In this document: one piece after another, positions 7,750 to 14,352 of the stretch
Numbering within the stretch: position 1 is the stretch's first letter
How the letters are laid out: each line of letters opens with the position of its first letter
Virus record (IMG/VR): IMGVR_UViG_3300002460_000149
Span: 1 to 25,601 of that record
Strand: one strand, 5' to 3'
DNA: 25,601 nt
DNA from: a virus
Program-made: the position numbers and the translations under genes
Notes under the pieces: model-generated
Databases searched by the model: none
Told to the model about the DNA's origin: nothing
What the model saw: the letters and a program-made list of their open reading frames with translations, nothing else

Positions 7750-9257
7750 TGACATTTTTTTCAAGAGTAGATATTGGTGGAAATACAAATATATCTAATG
7801 CTGAATATATAGGTGTTAATGCTCAACAAGATTCCGTTTCTGATTGTACAATTAATTTCCCGAATGATAAAGGAAGTTATTCAGGAACGTTTGCTATTGG
7901 AAACATCATAAATATATGGGTTGGTTCACCTGCTACTCAAGATAAAATTTTTAATGGAGTTGTAACGGATTTATCTTATACAAGTCTCCCTAATCAAAGA
8001 GAATTTATAACAGTACAAGGTCATGATATGACTAAAAGATTAAGAGATGTTACTGCGAATGATTTATATGTAGGATTATCTGCTGGTAGTATAGTTAAAT
8101 CAATAATATCAGCAGAAACAAGTGGTATAACTACTAACAATGTAGATGATGGGGCAACTTTAAATAATATACAATTTAAGAAACGTCCTGTTATAGATTG
8201 TATTGGTGAATTAGCAGAACTTTCAGGATATGATTGGTGGATAGATTCTGGCGCAGATTTACATTTTGTTTCTAGAAATTCTATAAGTTCTGGCAAACAA
8301 TTATTAGCTGGTTCATTGGGAAATATAACTAATTCTATATGGTCTGTTAGTGATAGAGAATTAACAAATTCTGTAGTAGTATATGGTGGAAGAAGAGTAG
8401 TTGCCCAGGTTGGTTCTTTTGGAACAGCTGGAACAGGTTCAGTATTTACTTTAGATGATAAACCATATGACACTAAAGTAAAAGTTAATGGTGTTATAAA
8501 GGAAGGGGGAATTTTACAGCAGTTTGGAACTCCTCCAACAGGAATACAATATTTAGTTGATTTTGATAATAAACAAATTATTTTTACTTCTGGGACAGAA
8601 GCAGGAAATAATATTCCCTCTTCAGGTACAAATGTAGTAACTGTTGATTACAATAAACAAGTACCTGTAGTTAAATTAGCAGAAGATAGAATAAGTATAG
8701 ATAAATATGGAAAAAAAGAAAAAGTAATTGTTAATGAAGAAATTAAAGACCCAAGACAGGCAAGAGATATAGCATTAGCAGAAATACAAGATTTTTCTAC
8801 TCCTGGATTGAATGGTCAATTCAATGTAAAAGGAATTAATATGATACAACCAGGTCATACTGTAGATGTTTACATACCTTATACTGCAGCAAGTGGGACT
8901 ATGAAAGTAACTAATGTTTCTTATAATATAAATCAAAATACTTTAAAGTCTGAACAAATTTTATCTTTACAAGCTGGTACAAGGAAAGGAAATATTTCTG
9001 ATGCTTTCGCAGATTACATGATATCACAGCGTCAATTACAAGCTGAAAAAATAGATGTAAGTGATATATTATCTAGGTTAATGAATCTTGCAGGTTCTGT
9101 ACAAATTAGTATGTTATCATGGTATGTTAAAACAACAGATGTAAGTGGAGCATCTATTTGGGATGCAGGACATACTGAGTGGGATAGTGCTACATTTACG
9201 TGGGATAAATCAGGAACCAATGCAGTTACAACACAAAGGTCTGGAGGAACCTTCTAA
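7749..9257 (+). CDS. Tail tip / baseplate hub protein (gp27/GPD-like)
   Basis: 502 residues, starting in TAATG overlap with the tape measure gene. The N-terminal part (DCTINFPNDKGSYSG then GNIINIWVGS and KIFNGVVTDLSY) and the following EFITVQGHDMTKRLRD resemble the hub fold of phage gp27, late-control protein D and Mu gp44 proteins. A middle segment reads PRQARDIALAEIQDFSTPG, then INMIQPGHTVDVYIP, also typical of hub proteins where the second tube-like domain closes. The C-terminus (from about 440) is tail-like and probably binds the next proteins. Position directly after the tape measure supports the call. No lysozyme or peptidase motif is evident. Confidence 0.75.
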   Translation: MTFFSRVDIGGNTNISNAEYIGVNAQQDSVSDCTINFPNDKGSYSGTFAIGNIINIWVGSPATQDKIFNGVVTDLSYTSLPNQREFITVQGHDMTKRLRDVTANDLYVGLSAGSIVKSIISAETSGITTNNVDDGATLNNIQFKKRPVIDCIGELAELSGYDWWIDSGADLHFVSRNSISSGKQLLAGSLGNITNSIWSVSDRELTNSVVVYGGRRVVAQVGSFGTAGTGSVFTLDDKPYDTKVKVNGVIKEGGILQQFGTPPTGIQYLVDFDNKQIIFTSGTEAGNNIPSSGTNVVTVDYNKQVPVVKLAEDRISIDKYGKKEKVIVNEEIKDPRQARDIALAEIQDFSTPGLNGQFNVKGINMIQPGHTVDVYIPYTAASGTMKVTNVSYNINQNTLKSEQILSLQAGTRKGNISDAFADYMISQRQLQAEKIDVSDILSRLMNLAGSVQISMLSWYVKTTDVSGASIWDAGHTEWDSATFTWDKSGTNAVTTQRSGGTF

Positions 9258-9262
9258 ATAAA

Positions 9263-9275
9263 TTTAAATATATAA
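9263..9275 (+). promoter_or_regulatory. Archaeal-type TATA box before the tail-fibre-like gene
   Basis: TTTAAATATATAA lies 17-29 bases before the ATG at 9292, with no Shine-Dalgarno site between. With the usual spacing of about 25 bases between TATA box and start site, transcription would begin close to the ATG, giving a leaderless message. Confidence 0.5.
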
Positions 9276-9291
9276 AAGAAATTATAAAAAT

Positions 9292-10530
9292 ATGGCAATT
9301 ATAGCAGGACAACAAATAGCTGCAGATGATGTAATGAACGCATTTGGTAAGATTATTAAAAATTCTTCACAAGCGATATTTAATCAATATTATAAAGGAT
9401 GGGATGCTAATCTTAACGTAAGCGGAACTCCTAACTATACTAATTTTGCTGCAGACCCTTTTATTACTCTTGGAAGTTCTCAACGCAGAACTACTTTACA
9501 TATAGGAAGTCCGACATATAATCAATCTAATTTCAGTGGTGGAGCTCCAACAGGTTTCTATGTAGATATTGATGCAGACGCAATTACTAATACAGGAAGT
9601 TTTGGAATTTATGGTTGTAACTTTGCACAAATAGGTAGTAATAGATGGAGATTGCTATCTACAGGAGGAGCGTTATATGGTACAAATAGAGCAAGAGTTA
9701 TGGGTGTATTATTCGTAGGAAGTCCTACGCCCTTTACAGGTTCACCATATCAATTTAATTCTCCGAGAGCGAGCAGTACATACATTACAACACCAACAAA
9801 ATTCGCAAGTCCAGACCCGATGGATTATGGTAGAAGAGCCTCAACAGCTATTGTAGCTAAAATAGATTTAACTAATAATCAATCTGGGGGAAGAACTTTA
9901 ACTTTTCCAGCAAGTGTAGGTAGTATTGAATCTTGGTCAAGCGTAATTAGTGCAGCACCAGTAGGTAGGTGGGAATTACCAGCCGAAACTGTGCTTAACG
10001 ATGGTAATACGGATGAATTTTACACAGATTTAACTGCAGATATAAAAGTAAACGAAACTTCTGCACATTTAAAAATGACAGATACAGGAGCAGATGGTAC
10101 TGGAGGAGTTGCAGCGATGTGGCTTATGTCAGGAGTAACTACATTTAATGCACTATATTCTCAAGCAGGTTCTGTAACTGTAGCAGCAACTAAAGATTTT
10201 AATGTTGATGATGGAATGCCTGTATTTTCGGCCTTAACGCATCCTGGAAGTGAATATTTCGTATCAAATAATTATGGAGGAGGAACTGGAAGTATTACTA
10301 ATGTAATAGTTGTAGCAAACACAGCTACGAGCGGAACTAACGCAACAACCTCTTGGGAAACATCTAATAGAACTATTGAAGATATGGAAGCGGTTACATT
10401 AAATCAGATATTCAGATTTTCAAATTCAGCAGGAAGTAATTTATTTATAAAAGGATGGATATTAACAAGCGGCACTAATGCTGCCAGACAATCTATATCT
10501 GAATATGCTACAACTTGGAATTTATACTAA
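9292..10530 (+). CDS. Putative tail fibre or receptor-binding protein
   Basis: 412 residues with a helical N-terminus (ADDVMNAFGKIIKNSSQAIFNQYY) that could dock to the hub, followed by a beta-rich body with many G, T, S and N residues and several N-X-S/T sequons. The C-terminal part (FRFSNSAGSNLFIKGWILTSG) looks like a beta-sandwich. Codons such as AGC, AAC, ACG and GCG are used more than in the tape measure or hub genes, and resemble those of the adhesin-like gene at the left edge, which suggests exchange of host-range genes. Position after the hub fits a tail-tip adhesin; I do not recognise a named family. Confidence 0.5.
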   Translation: MAIIAGQQIAADDVMNAFGKIIKNSSQAIFNQYYKGWDANLNVSGTPNYTNFAADPFITLGSSQRRTTLHIGSPTYNQSNFSGGAPTGFYVDIDADAITNTGSFGIYGCNFAQIGSNRWRLLSTGGALYGTNRARVMGVLFVGSPTPFTGSPYQFNSPRASSTYITTPTKFASPDPMDYGRRASTAIVAKIDLTNNQSGGRTLTFPASVGSIESWSSVISAAPVGRWELPAETVLNDGNTDEFYTDLTADIKVNETSAHLKMTDTGADGTGGVAAMWLMSGVTTFNALYSQAGSVTVAATKDFNVDDGMPVFSALTHPGSEYFVSNNYGGGTGSITNVIVVANTATSGTNATTSWETSNRTIEDMEAVTLNQIFRFSNSAGSNLFIKGWILTSGTNAARQSISEYATTWNLY

Positions 10531-10552
10531 AAGAGGAATTTAAAAATTAAAA

Positions 10553-10909
10553 ATGACAGTTACAAACATAGCTAGAGAATATATTGCTGCGATATATGGA
10601 GGCAGTGCTTTAGGTTCTCCTGCTTATATAGCAATAGATACAGGTTCACAAGCATGGTCTAATTCCACAACAGGATTAACAACAGAATCAGATAGAAATT
10701 TGGTATCATCTATAGATTTATCTACATTGCAACAAGTTACATGGACTGTAGATTTTAATTCAGTGGAAATGTCAGGTTTAAGTTTAAAAGGATTTGGTTT
10801 ATTTCCTTTATCATCAGGAGGAAAAACACACGCAGGAGATGGATTTGCAGCTTTACAATTTGATGGAACTGAAGAATTACAAATACAAATTTCATTAAAT
10901 GTGATTTAA
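10553..10909 (+). CDS. Putative tail-tip / fibre-associated protein
   Basis: 118 residues. The order AYIAIDTGSQAWSN, then VDFNSVEMSGLSLKGFGLFPLSSGG and LQFDGTEELQIQISLNV, matches a common short phage tail module in which a strand pair leads to a G-L-F motif followed by GG and a final strand (L.I...I.). Such modules sit at the ends of tail fibres or baseplates. It follows the fibre-like gene by 22 bases and precedes the holin-like gene, consistent with the end of the tail block. No signal peptide or membrane span. Confidence 0.55.
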   Translation: MTVTNIAREYIAAIYGGSALGSPAYIAIDTGSQAWSNSTTGLTTESDRNLVSSIDLSTLQQVTWTVDFNSVEMSGLSLKGFGLFPLSSGGKTHAGDGFAALQFDGTEELQIQISLNVI

Positions 10910-10924
10910 TATTTTAACTATAAT

Positions 10925-10940
10925 CTTAAAATATATAAAT
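10925..10940 (+). promoter_or_regulatory. TATA-like promoter for the holin-like gene
   Basis: CTTAAAATATATAAAT lies 20-35 bases before the ATG at 10960 and 32-47 bases before the alternative ATG at 10972. Transcription would start around 10955-10962. Inference from motif and spacing. Confidence 0.45.
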
Positions 10941-10971
10941 AGGATAAATTTAAGATAAAATGGAGGTTAAA

Positions 10972-11163
10972 ATGGGAAAAGAATGGTATAAAAGTAAGAC
11001 GATATGGACCGCTATTGCGGCAGGTGTATTGACTACTATATATCAATTAGGATATGTAGATGCTAGCCAATTCCAAACAATTGGAGGAGTATTAGCTGCA
11101 TTTGGTCTATATGCTTTAAGAGACGGAATAGGTAAACCTATTGCACCAATACTAAAACAATAG
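10972..11163 (+). CDS. Small holin-like membrane protein
   Basis: 63 residues from the ATG at 10972, which has GGAGGT four bases upstream; an in-frame ATG at 10960 would add MEVK and could be used if the message is leaderless. The sequence MGKEWYKSKTIWTAIAAGVL opens with a basic stretch then a hydrophobic segment (about 11-27), with a second span at about 37-50 (TIGGVLAAFGLYAL) and a short tail PIAPILKQ. Such two-span proteins are frequent as putative holins at the end of phage late operons. A lysis role is inferred; no endolysin is seen next to it. Confidence 0.5.
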   Translation: MGKEWYKSKTIWTAIAAGVLTTIYQLGYVDASQFQTIGGVLAAFGLYALRDGIGKPIAPILKQ

Positions 11164-11170
11164 TGTTTAT

Positions 11171-11192
11171 CTTTTTTATTTTTTTTATTTTC
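11171..11192 (+). terminator. T-tract terminator of the structural operon
   Basis: CTTTTTTATTTTTTTTATTTTC-like T-rich tract starts about eight bases after the stop of the last + strand gene. Archaeal RNA polymerase stops at such oligo-T stretches without needing a hairpin. It lies at the convergence point of the two gene directions and overlaps the 3' end of the first - strand gene. Confidence 0.6.
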
Positions 11193-11379
11193 TAATTGTA
11201 AAGTTTTTTTGTTTACAAGCAGGACATTTATCTTTATCCATAAATCTCCAAACAGCAACAATTAAACCCGGAATTACAAAGGCAAATAACAATATCATTG
11301 TTAATATACCCCAACCCACACCATAAGTAGTAGGTTGTACAGTTGCTTTACAATTCTTACAATACAAAAGTTGTGTCAT
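11185..11379 (-). CDS. Zinc-ribbon membrane protein
   Basis: 64 residues with a split zinc ribbon: C7-x2-C10 (LYCKNCKATV) and C52-x2-C55 (KCPACKQKNF). Between them is one long hydrophobic span at about 22-44 (GWGILTMILLFAFVIPGLIVAVW). The layout, a CxxC knuckle on each side of a hydrophobic hairpin or span, recalls LITAF-like and other small membrane zinc proteins. It is the last gene of the - strand run. AAGGA about ten bases before its ATG may act as ribosome binding site. Function unknown. Confidence 0.6.
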   Translation of the reverse strand: MTQLLYCKNCKATVQPTTYGVGWGILTMILLFAFVIPGLIVAVWRFMDKDKCPACKQKNFTIRK

Positions 11380-11393
11380 ATTTATTATCCTTA

Positions 11394-11669
11394 TTATAAT
11401 TTATAAACATATGTATCTCCTTTATAATTTAATACTTTTATTTTTTCTTTTAATTCATTTTTAAATATATATGAGTATACAGATTGTTTATTTTTAATTA
11501 AATCTTCTTCAGAATTGGGTGTAATTTTTAATATTTTATTAGATTGTAATAAGAAATTATTTATTAATAATTTCCACCTACCACTACTTTTACTTAATAA
11601 TTCCAATTCTTTTAAAATTTCATCTGAATCAAAAGTTTCAAATTTTTTTACTTTTTCATAATTTATCAT
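11394..11669 (-). CDS. Small hypothetical protein
   Basis: 91 residues from ATG 11669; a TTG at 11684 would add five residues but overlaps the previous gene's last codons. GGAAG eight bases before the ATG at 11669 supports the shorter form. Charged and helical in the first half (SDEILKELELLSKSSGRWK), beta-like at the end (KIKVLNYKGDTYVYKL). No known motif. It is one of a block of tiny - strand genes that look like typical early accessory genes of a virus. Confidence 0.5.
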   Translation of the reverse strand: MINYEKVKKFETFDSDEILKELELLSKSSGRWKLLINNFLLQSNKILKITPNSEEDLIKNKQSVYSYIFKNELKEKIKVLNYKGDTYVYKL

Positions 11670-11674
11670 TTTAT

Positions 11675-11848
11675 TTACTTCCAATTATTAAATTCACAAT
11701 GACATTTAGGACATTGTATTGTTTTTCTTGAACCTTTTCTAGTTCTTTTGTTAGGAGGCCATTCATGTTTACAGTTTGAGCATCTCCAATATGTTGTTTT
11801 CTTTTTTATTTTTGTTGCTTCTTTTATTTTAATTTTGTTTTTTTCCAT
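11675..11848 (-). CDS. Small basic zinc-ribbon protein
   Basis: 57 residues: a lysine-rich N-terminus (MEKNKIKIKEATKIKKK) followed by a zinc ribbon with C23-x2-C26 (WRCSNCKHEWPP) and C46-x2-C49-x-C51 (IQCPKCHC). The order W-x-C-x2-C-x-H-x-W and C-P-x-C fits the ribbons used to bind nucleic acid. It occupies a gap between two other small genes: its start overlaps the previous gene by 25 bases, and the next ATG follows six bases after its stop. Probably a DNA- or RNA-binding regulator; this is an inference. Confidence 0.65.
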   Translation of the reverse strand: MEKNKIKIKEATKIKKKTTYWRCSNCKHEWPPNKRTRKGSRKTIQCPKCHCEFNNWK

Positions 11849-12006
11849 GTCTGTACTAATTTTTTGGCATCTGTAAAATCTAAATTAAATGTATTCATTA
11901 TTTTGTATATTATTATTTCTTTTTCAAATTCATTTGTTAATTTTTCATTTTCTAAATTATCTAAATAATCAAATATATCTCCTACTGTTATTTGTTCCAT
12001 TTTCAT
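11824..12006 (-). CDS. Small hypothetical helical protein
   Basis: 60 residues, acidic and helical (TVGDIFDYLDNLENEKLTNEFEKEIIIYKIMN) with a basic end (WKKTKLK). The first ATG overlaps the upstream stop in ATGA fashion; a second ATG two codons later is possible. No metal or catalytic motif. It is followed, with overlap, by the zinc-ribbon gene. Function unknown. Confidence 0.5.
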   Translation of the reverse strand: MKMEQITVGDIFDYLDNLENEKLTNEFEKEIIIYKIMNTFNLDFTDAKKLVQTWKKTKLK

Positions 12007-12227
12007 TTTTCAACCACAAAATTAATACCTTTATTATATCTTCCTAATAATTTAGTTACAACTTTTTCAGCTAACAATTCATCATCTATTAAATTAATTA
12101 TTCTTTCTGCCCATTCTTCTCTTGATTTTTCTATATATTCTTTTGAAGATGTCATTAATTTTTCAAATTTATCATTTTCATAAAGATTTGGTTCCATTTC
12201 TTTTTCTTTAAATTTTATATTTTCCAT
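12003..12227 (-). CDS. Small hypothetical helical protein
   Basis: 74 residues, highly charged and helical (KLMTSSKEYIEKSREEWAE, then IINLIDDELLAEKVVTKLLGRYN). It starts one base after the end of the upstream small gene and overlaps the downstream one by four bases. Nothing in it identifies a family. Part of the same small-gene block. Confidence 0.5.
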   Translation of the reverse strand: MENIKFKEKEMEPNLYENDKFEKLMTSSKEYIEKSREEWAERIINLIDDELLAEKVVTKLLGRYNKGINFVVEK

Positions 12228-12228
12228 T

Positions 12229-12411
12229 TTATATTTCCTTTATTTTTTTAAGACTTCTTTCAATTAATTGCTTTTTTTCTTGTATTTTATCTACTTTATT
12301 AAAATCCAAACCCGCAACTTCAATATCTTTATTATATCCTTCAATCATATCTTCATATATTCTAATATCATTCTTTCTATCATATTTTTCGTGTATTTTT
12401 ATATTTTTCAT
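12229..12411 (-). CDS. Small charged coiled-coil-like protein
   Basis: 60 residues, first gene of the small-gene block after the promoter-like element at 12429-12465. It is almost entirely charged helix (KVDKIQEKKQLIERSLKKIKEI) and would form a coiled coil. No Shine-Dalgarno site is seen before its ATG, which fits a leaderless or short-leader transcript from that promoter. Function unknown. Confidence 0.5.
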   Translation of the reverse strand: MKNIKIHEKYDRKNDIRIYEDMIEGYNKDIEVAGLDFNKVDKIQEKKQLIERSLKKIKEI

Positions 12412-12428
12412 ATTAATAATAAAAATTT

Positions 12429-12465
12429 GTAATATATAAATATTTATATACTATAGTATATAATA
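12429..12465 (-). promoter_or_regulatory. Promoter/operator element of the small-gene block (copy A)
   Basis: A 37-nt AT-rich element that matches 35 of 37 positions of the element at 24182-24218; the only differences are at 12448 and 12451. It contains TATA-like sequences on the - strand and a perfect 14-bp palindrome at 12447-12460 (TATACTATAGTATA). It lies 18 bases upstream of the ATG at 12411. The near identity of two copies in front of two - strand transcripts suggests a shared promoter and regulator site. Confidence 0.6.
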
Positions 12466-12477
12466 AATAACATTAGT

Positions 12478-12690
12478 TTATTGTATTTTTTTTCTTTTTT
12501 GTATCCTATTCTTTATAAATTTTTTTCTTTTTAATAAAAATAACCATTTTTTATTTATAAAAAATATTTTAAAATCCAATATTGGTACATTATATGAAAT
12601 TAACTTTTCTTTTTTAGCTGTTAGTTCTTTCTGTTTATAATCAATCCATTTTAATTCTTCTTCATAATCACTTGTATATGAACGTGTCAT
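12478..12690 (-). CDS. Small very basic protein
   Basis: 70 residues: an acidic-to-neutral helical start (SDYEEELKWIDYKQKELTAKKEK) and a strongly basic, partly aromatic end (WLFLLKRKKFIKNRIQKRKK). It overlaps the end of the primase gene by 23 bases and ends 13 bases before the promoter element at 12429-12465. The tail could bind nucleic acid. No family recognised; a spurious frame cannot be fully excluded because of the low-complexity base composition. Confidence 0.45.
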   Translation of the reverse strand: MTRSYTSDYEEELKWIDYKQKELTAKKEKLISYNVPILDFKIFFINKKWLFLLKRKKFIKNRIQKRKKIQ

Positions 12691-13624
12691 TTTTATTACA
12701 TAATATCTTATTTTGATAAGGACAATGTCCTAATTGTTTTATTTTATTACACATAAAAAATAAATTATTTCTTCTGTAAAGATAATAAGGTTGTTTTTCT
12801 ATTTTTACACTGTGTAAGAATTTTTTAGTAGATAAAAATTTTCTCATGACCTGTAAAGTTTCTGGATAAATTAATCCTAATGCATCTTTTAAATACATTA
12901 TAACACTATATCTATCAACATAATTACTTTCTGGGTTAGACATTATTTTTAAAATACAAGGAGGTAATTTATTTTTAAAATCTACATCTAAATCTACTGT
13001 ATGATTTACAAATGTTTTATCAAAAACAATTACTTCATCTGTTTGAAAATCAAATTTACTCATATCAAAATATTCTAATCCATACTTATTATTACAATAT
13101 TGTTGTTTCAAAGCTGCTTGTTTAATTAAATCTGGATGTTGTAATTCAGTAATAGGAATACAATATCTACTCCTTCTTAAATTATAAGTATTAGGTATCC
13201 TACTCAATCTTGCTGTATCTCCTATAATTTTATCATCACATATTATATCACTTTCTTTTATAATTTGTTTTTGTGCATTAAATAACGCACCTTTTGGATA
13301 CTTTAAATCTTGATAATTTTTTGTATATACATAAATATGATATCCACCTCCTGAAAAATAAATAGAATGTTTAAGCTGTTTATTTATTAAATAAGTATGT
13401 AATTTTTTAGCCATATCAAATGCTGAATCCCCATCAAAATCAAAAAATATTCTATCAATTACAGAAGTAATATAATCAGGATGTCCATTATCTAAATATA
13501 ATTTAGTGGAATATATATTTAAGAAACAATCTGTTAATCCATTCATAGTTTTTAATACTTTATCTAGATTATTTTTATCTTTAATTAATGACCTTCCTTT
13601 ACCAAATTCCAATGGATATTTCAT
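12668..13624 (-). CDS. Archaeo-eukaryotic primase with PriL-like Fe-S domain
   Basis: 318 residues that join two primase modules. The N-terminal part has the catalytic motifs of archaeo-eukaryotic primases: FFDFDGD with D62 and D64, SGGGYHIYV (91-99) and GDTARLSRIPNT with D136. From about residue 219 it resembles the C-terminal Fe-S domain of the large primase subunit: LPPCI (C223), then RYSVIMYLKDALGL, then FMCNKI (C292), GHCPY (C301) and ILC (C309), four cysteines in the PriL order. A single polypeptide of this kind would start and extend primers for the polymerase B encoded upstream. It starts eight bases after a structured element at 13632-13723 and has no clear ribosome binding site. Confidence 0.88.
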   Translation of the reverse strand: MKYPLEFGKGRSLIKDKNNLDKVLKTMNGLTDCFLNIYSTKLYLDNGHPDYITSVIDRIFFDFDGDSAFDMAKKLHTYLINKQLKHSIYFSGGGYHIYVYTKNYQDLKYPKGALFNAQKQIIKESDIICDDKIIGDTARLSRIPNTYNLRRSRYCIPITELQHPDLIKQAALKQQYCNNKYGLEYFDMSKFDFQTDEVIVFDKTFVNHTVDLDVDFKNKLPPCILKIMSNPESNYVDRYSVIMYLKDALGLIYPETLQVMRKFLSTKKFLHSVKIEKQPYYLYRRNNLFFMCNKIKQLGHCPYQNKILCNKNDTFIYK

Positions 13625-13631
13625 AGACAGT

Positions 13632-13723
13632 AAGTAGGAAATTTAAGGAATTGGCAGAAGTTATGCTAGTATCAGGCCACAGATTCTAGCATTCCTAGTG
13701 TCAACTGTTCCCATCTCCTACTT
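13632..13723 (-). ncRNA. Possible structured RNA element upstream of the primase
   Basis: A 92-nt stretch, clearly richer in G and C than its surroundings, closed by an 8-bp inverted repeat (AAGTAGGA at 13632-13639 and TCCTACTT at 13716-13723). Inside, ATGCTAG (13663-13669) pairs with CTAGCAT (13686-13692), leaving a 16-nt loop with a GGCC centre, and GGAAT (13647-13651) can pair with ATTCC (13691-13695). It overlaps the last seven codons of the nuclease gene and ends eight bases before the primase ATG. It may be a leader element, a small RNA or a processing site. I do not recognise a known riboswitch or tRNA. Confidence 0.4.
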
Positions 13724-14351
13724 GATTTTTACTGAAGCAATGCTCTTTATAATCACAATAATCACATAAAGGTGAAATTGTTCTATCAAACATTATTTCA
13801 TTACTAATATCTTCTCTAACTTTTAAAACTTTTTTTTTCATATATTCTATACTTTTTCTATTAACTTTTTCTATTATTGTTTTATTGGTATCTACAAAAT
13901 GTATGCCCCAATGTGTGACAATATCTTTTGTTTCTTTTTCATATAGATAAGTATATAGAGATAATTCAAATCTAAAATAATCTAAATTATCTTTTTCTTT
14001 TCCTGTTTTATAATCAATTATAATAGTATTATTTCCTTCTTTTTCTATTCTGTCAATAATTCCAATTATGTTTAATTCTTCATCATATATGTTCATTTCA
14101 CTTTTATAAGGTTTATTTGGGACTTTTTTCAATAATTCTTTTATAGGAGTTACAATTTCTGGAAATCTTATTTCTAAATCTTTAAATACTTTTTCTTTAT
14201 CATCATAAATATTTTCAAGATATTTATGTATTAAAATTCCTCTTTCTGCTGCATAACTGGTTTTAAATATTTCAAAATTTTCTATATATCTATATTTATA
14301 TTGTTTTTTGCATGCTAACCATGTTTGTATTTTAGATTTTGATAATCTCAT
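13701..14351 (-). CDS. Cas4/RecB-like PD-(D/E)XK nuclease with Fe-S cluster
   Basis: 216 residues from ATG 14351, one base after the polymerase stop; an upstream TTG (14363) would overlap the polymerase gene. The RecB-family nuclease core is visible: H42 in GILIHKYLE, D100 in GIIDRIE, D113 and K115 in IIIDYKTGK, and the ELSLYTYLY helix. Four cysteines placed as in Cas4 (C14 in LACKK, and C196, C199, C205 in LCDYCDYKEHC) should hold a 4Fe-4S cluster. There is no CRISPR gene nearby; in viruses such proteins act as single-strand exonucleases in recombination and replication, which fits the Sak4-like ATPase and SSB in the same operon. Confidence 0.88.
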   Translation of the reverse strand: MRLSKSKIQTWLACKKQYKYRYIENFEIFKTSYAAERGILIHKYLENIYDDKEKVFKDLEIRFPEIVTPIKELLKKVPNKPYKSEMNIYDEELNIIGIIDRIEKEGNNTIIIDYKTGKEKDNLDYFRFELSLYTYLYEKETKDIVTHWGIHFVDTNKTIIEKVNRKSIEYMKKKVLKVREDISNEIMFDRTISPLCDYCDYKEHCFSKNQVGDGNS

Positions 14352-14352
14352 T

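Noticed and set aside
8021-8473. A 150-residue - strand frame under the hub gene
   Set aside because: Fully inside a well supported + strand gene, with no start signal or recognisable motif.
11043-11261. A 72-residue - strand frame across the convergence point
   Set aside because: It overlaps the holin-like gene almost fully on the opposite strand, and its 5' part overlaps the better supported zinc-ribbon membrane gene. It has no domain pattern.
13632-13723. A tRNA gene or preQ1 riboswitch
   Set aside because: No T-loop sequence, no CCA-type acceptor pairing and no cloverleaf can be drawn; the element is also not upstream of the preQ0 genes.
13701-14351. CRISPR adaptation Cas4
   Set aside because: No CRISPR array, Cas1 or Cas2 is visible; the gene lies among replication genes, so a viral exonuclease is the simpler reading.
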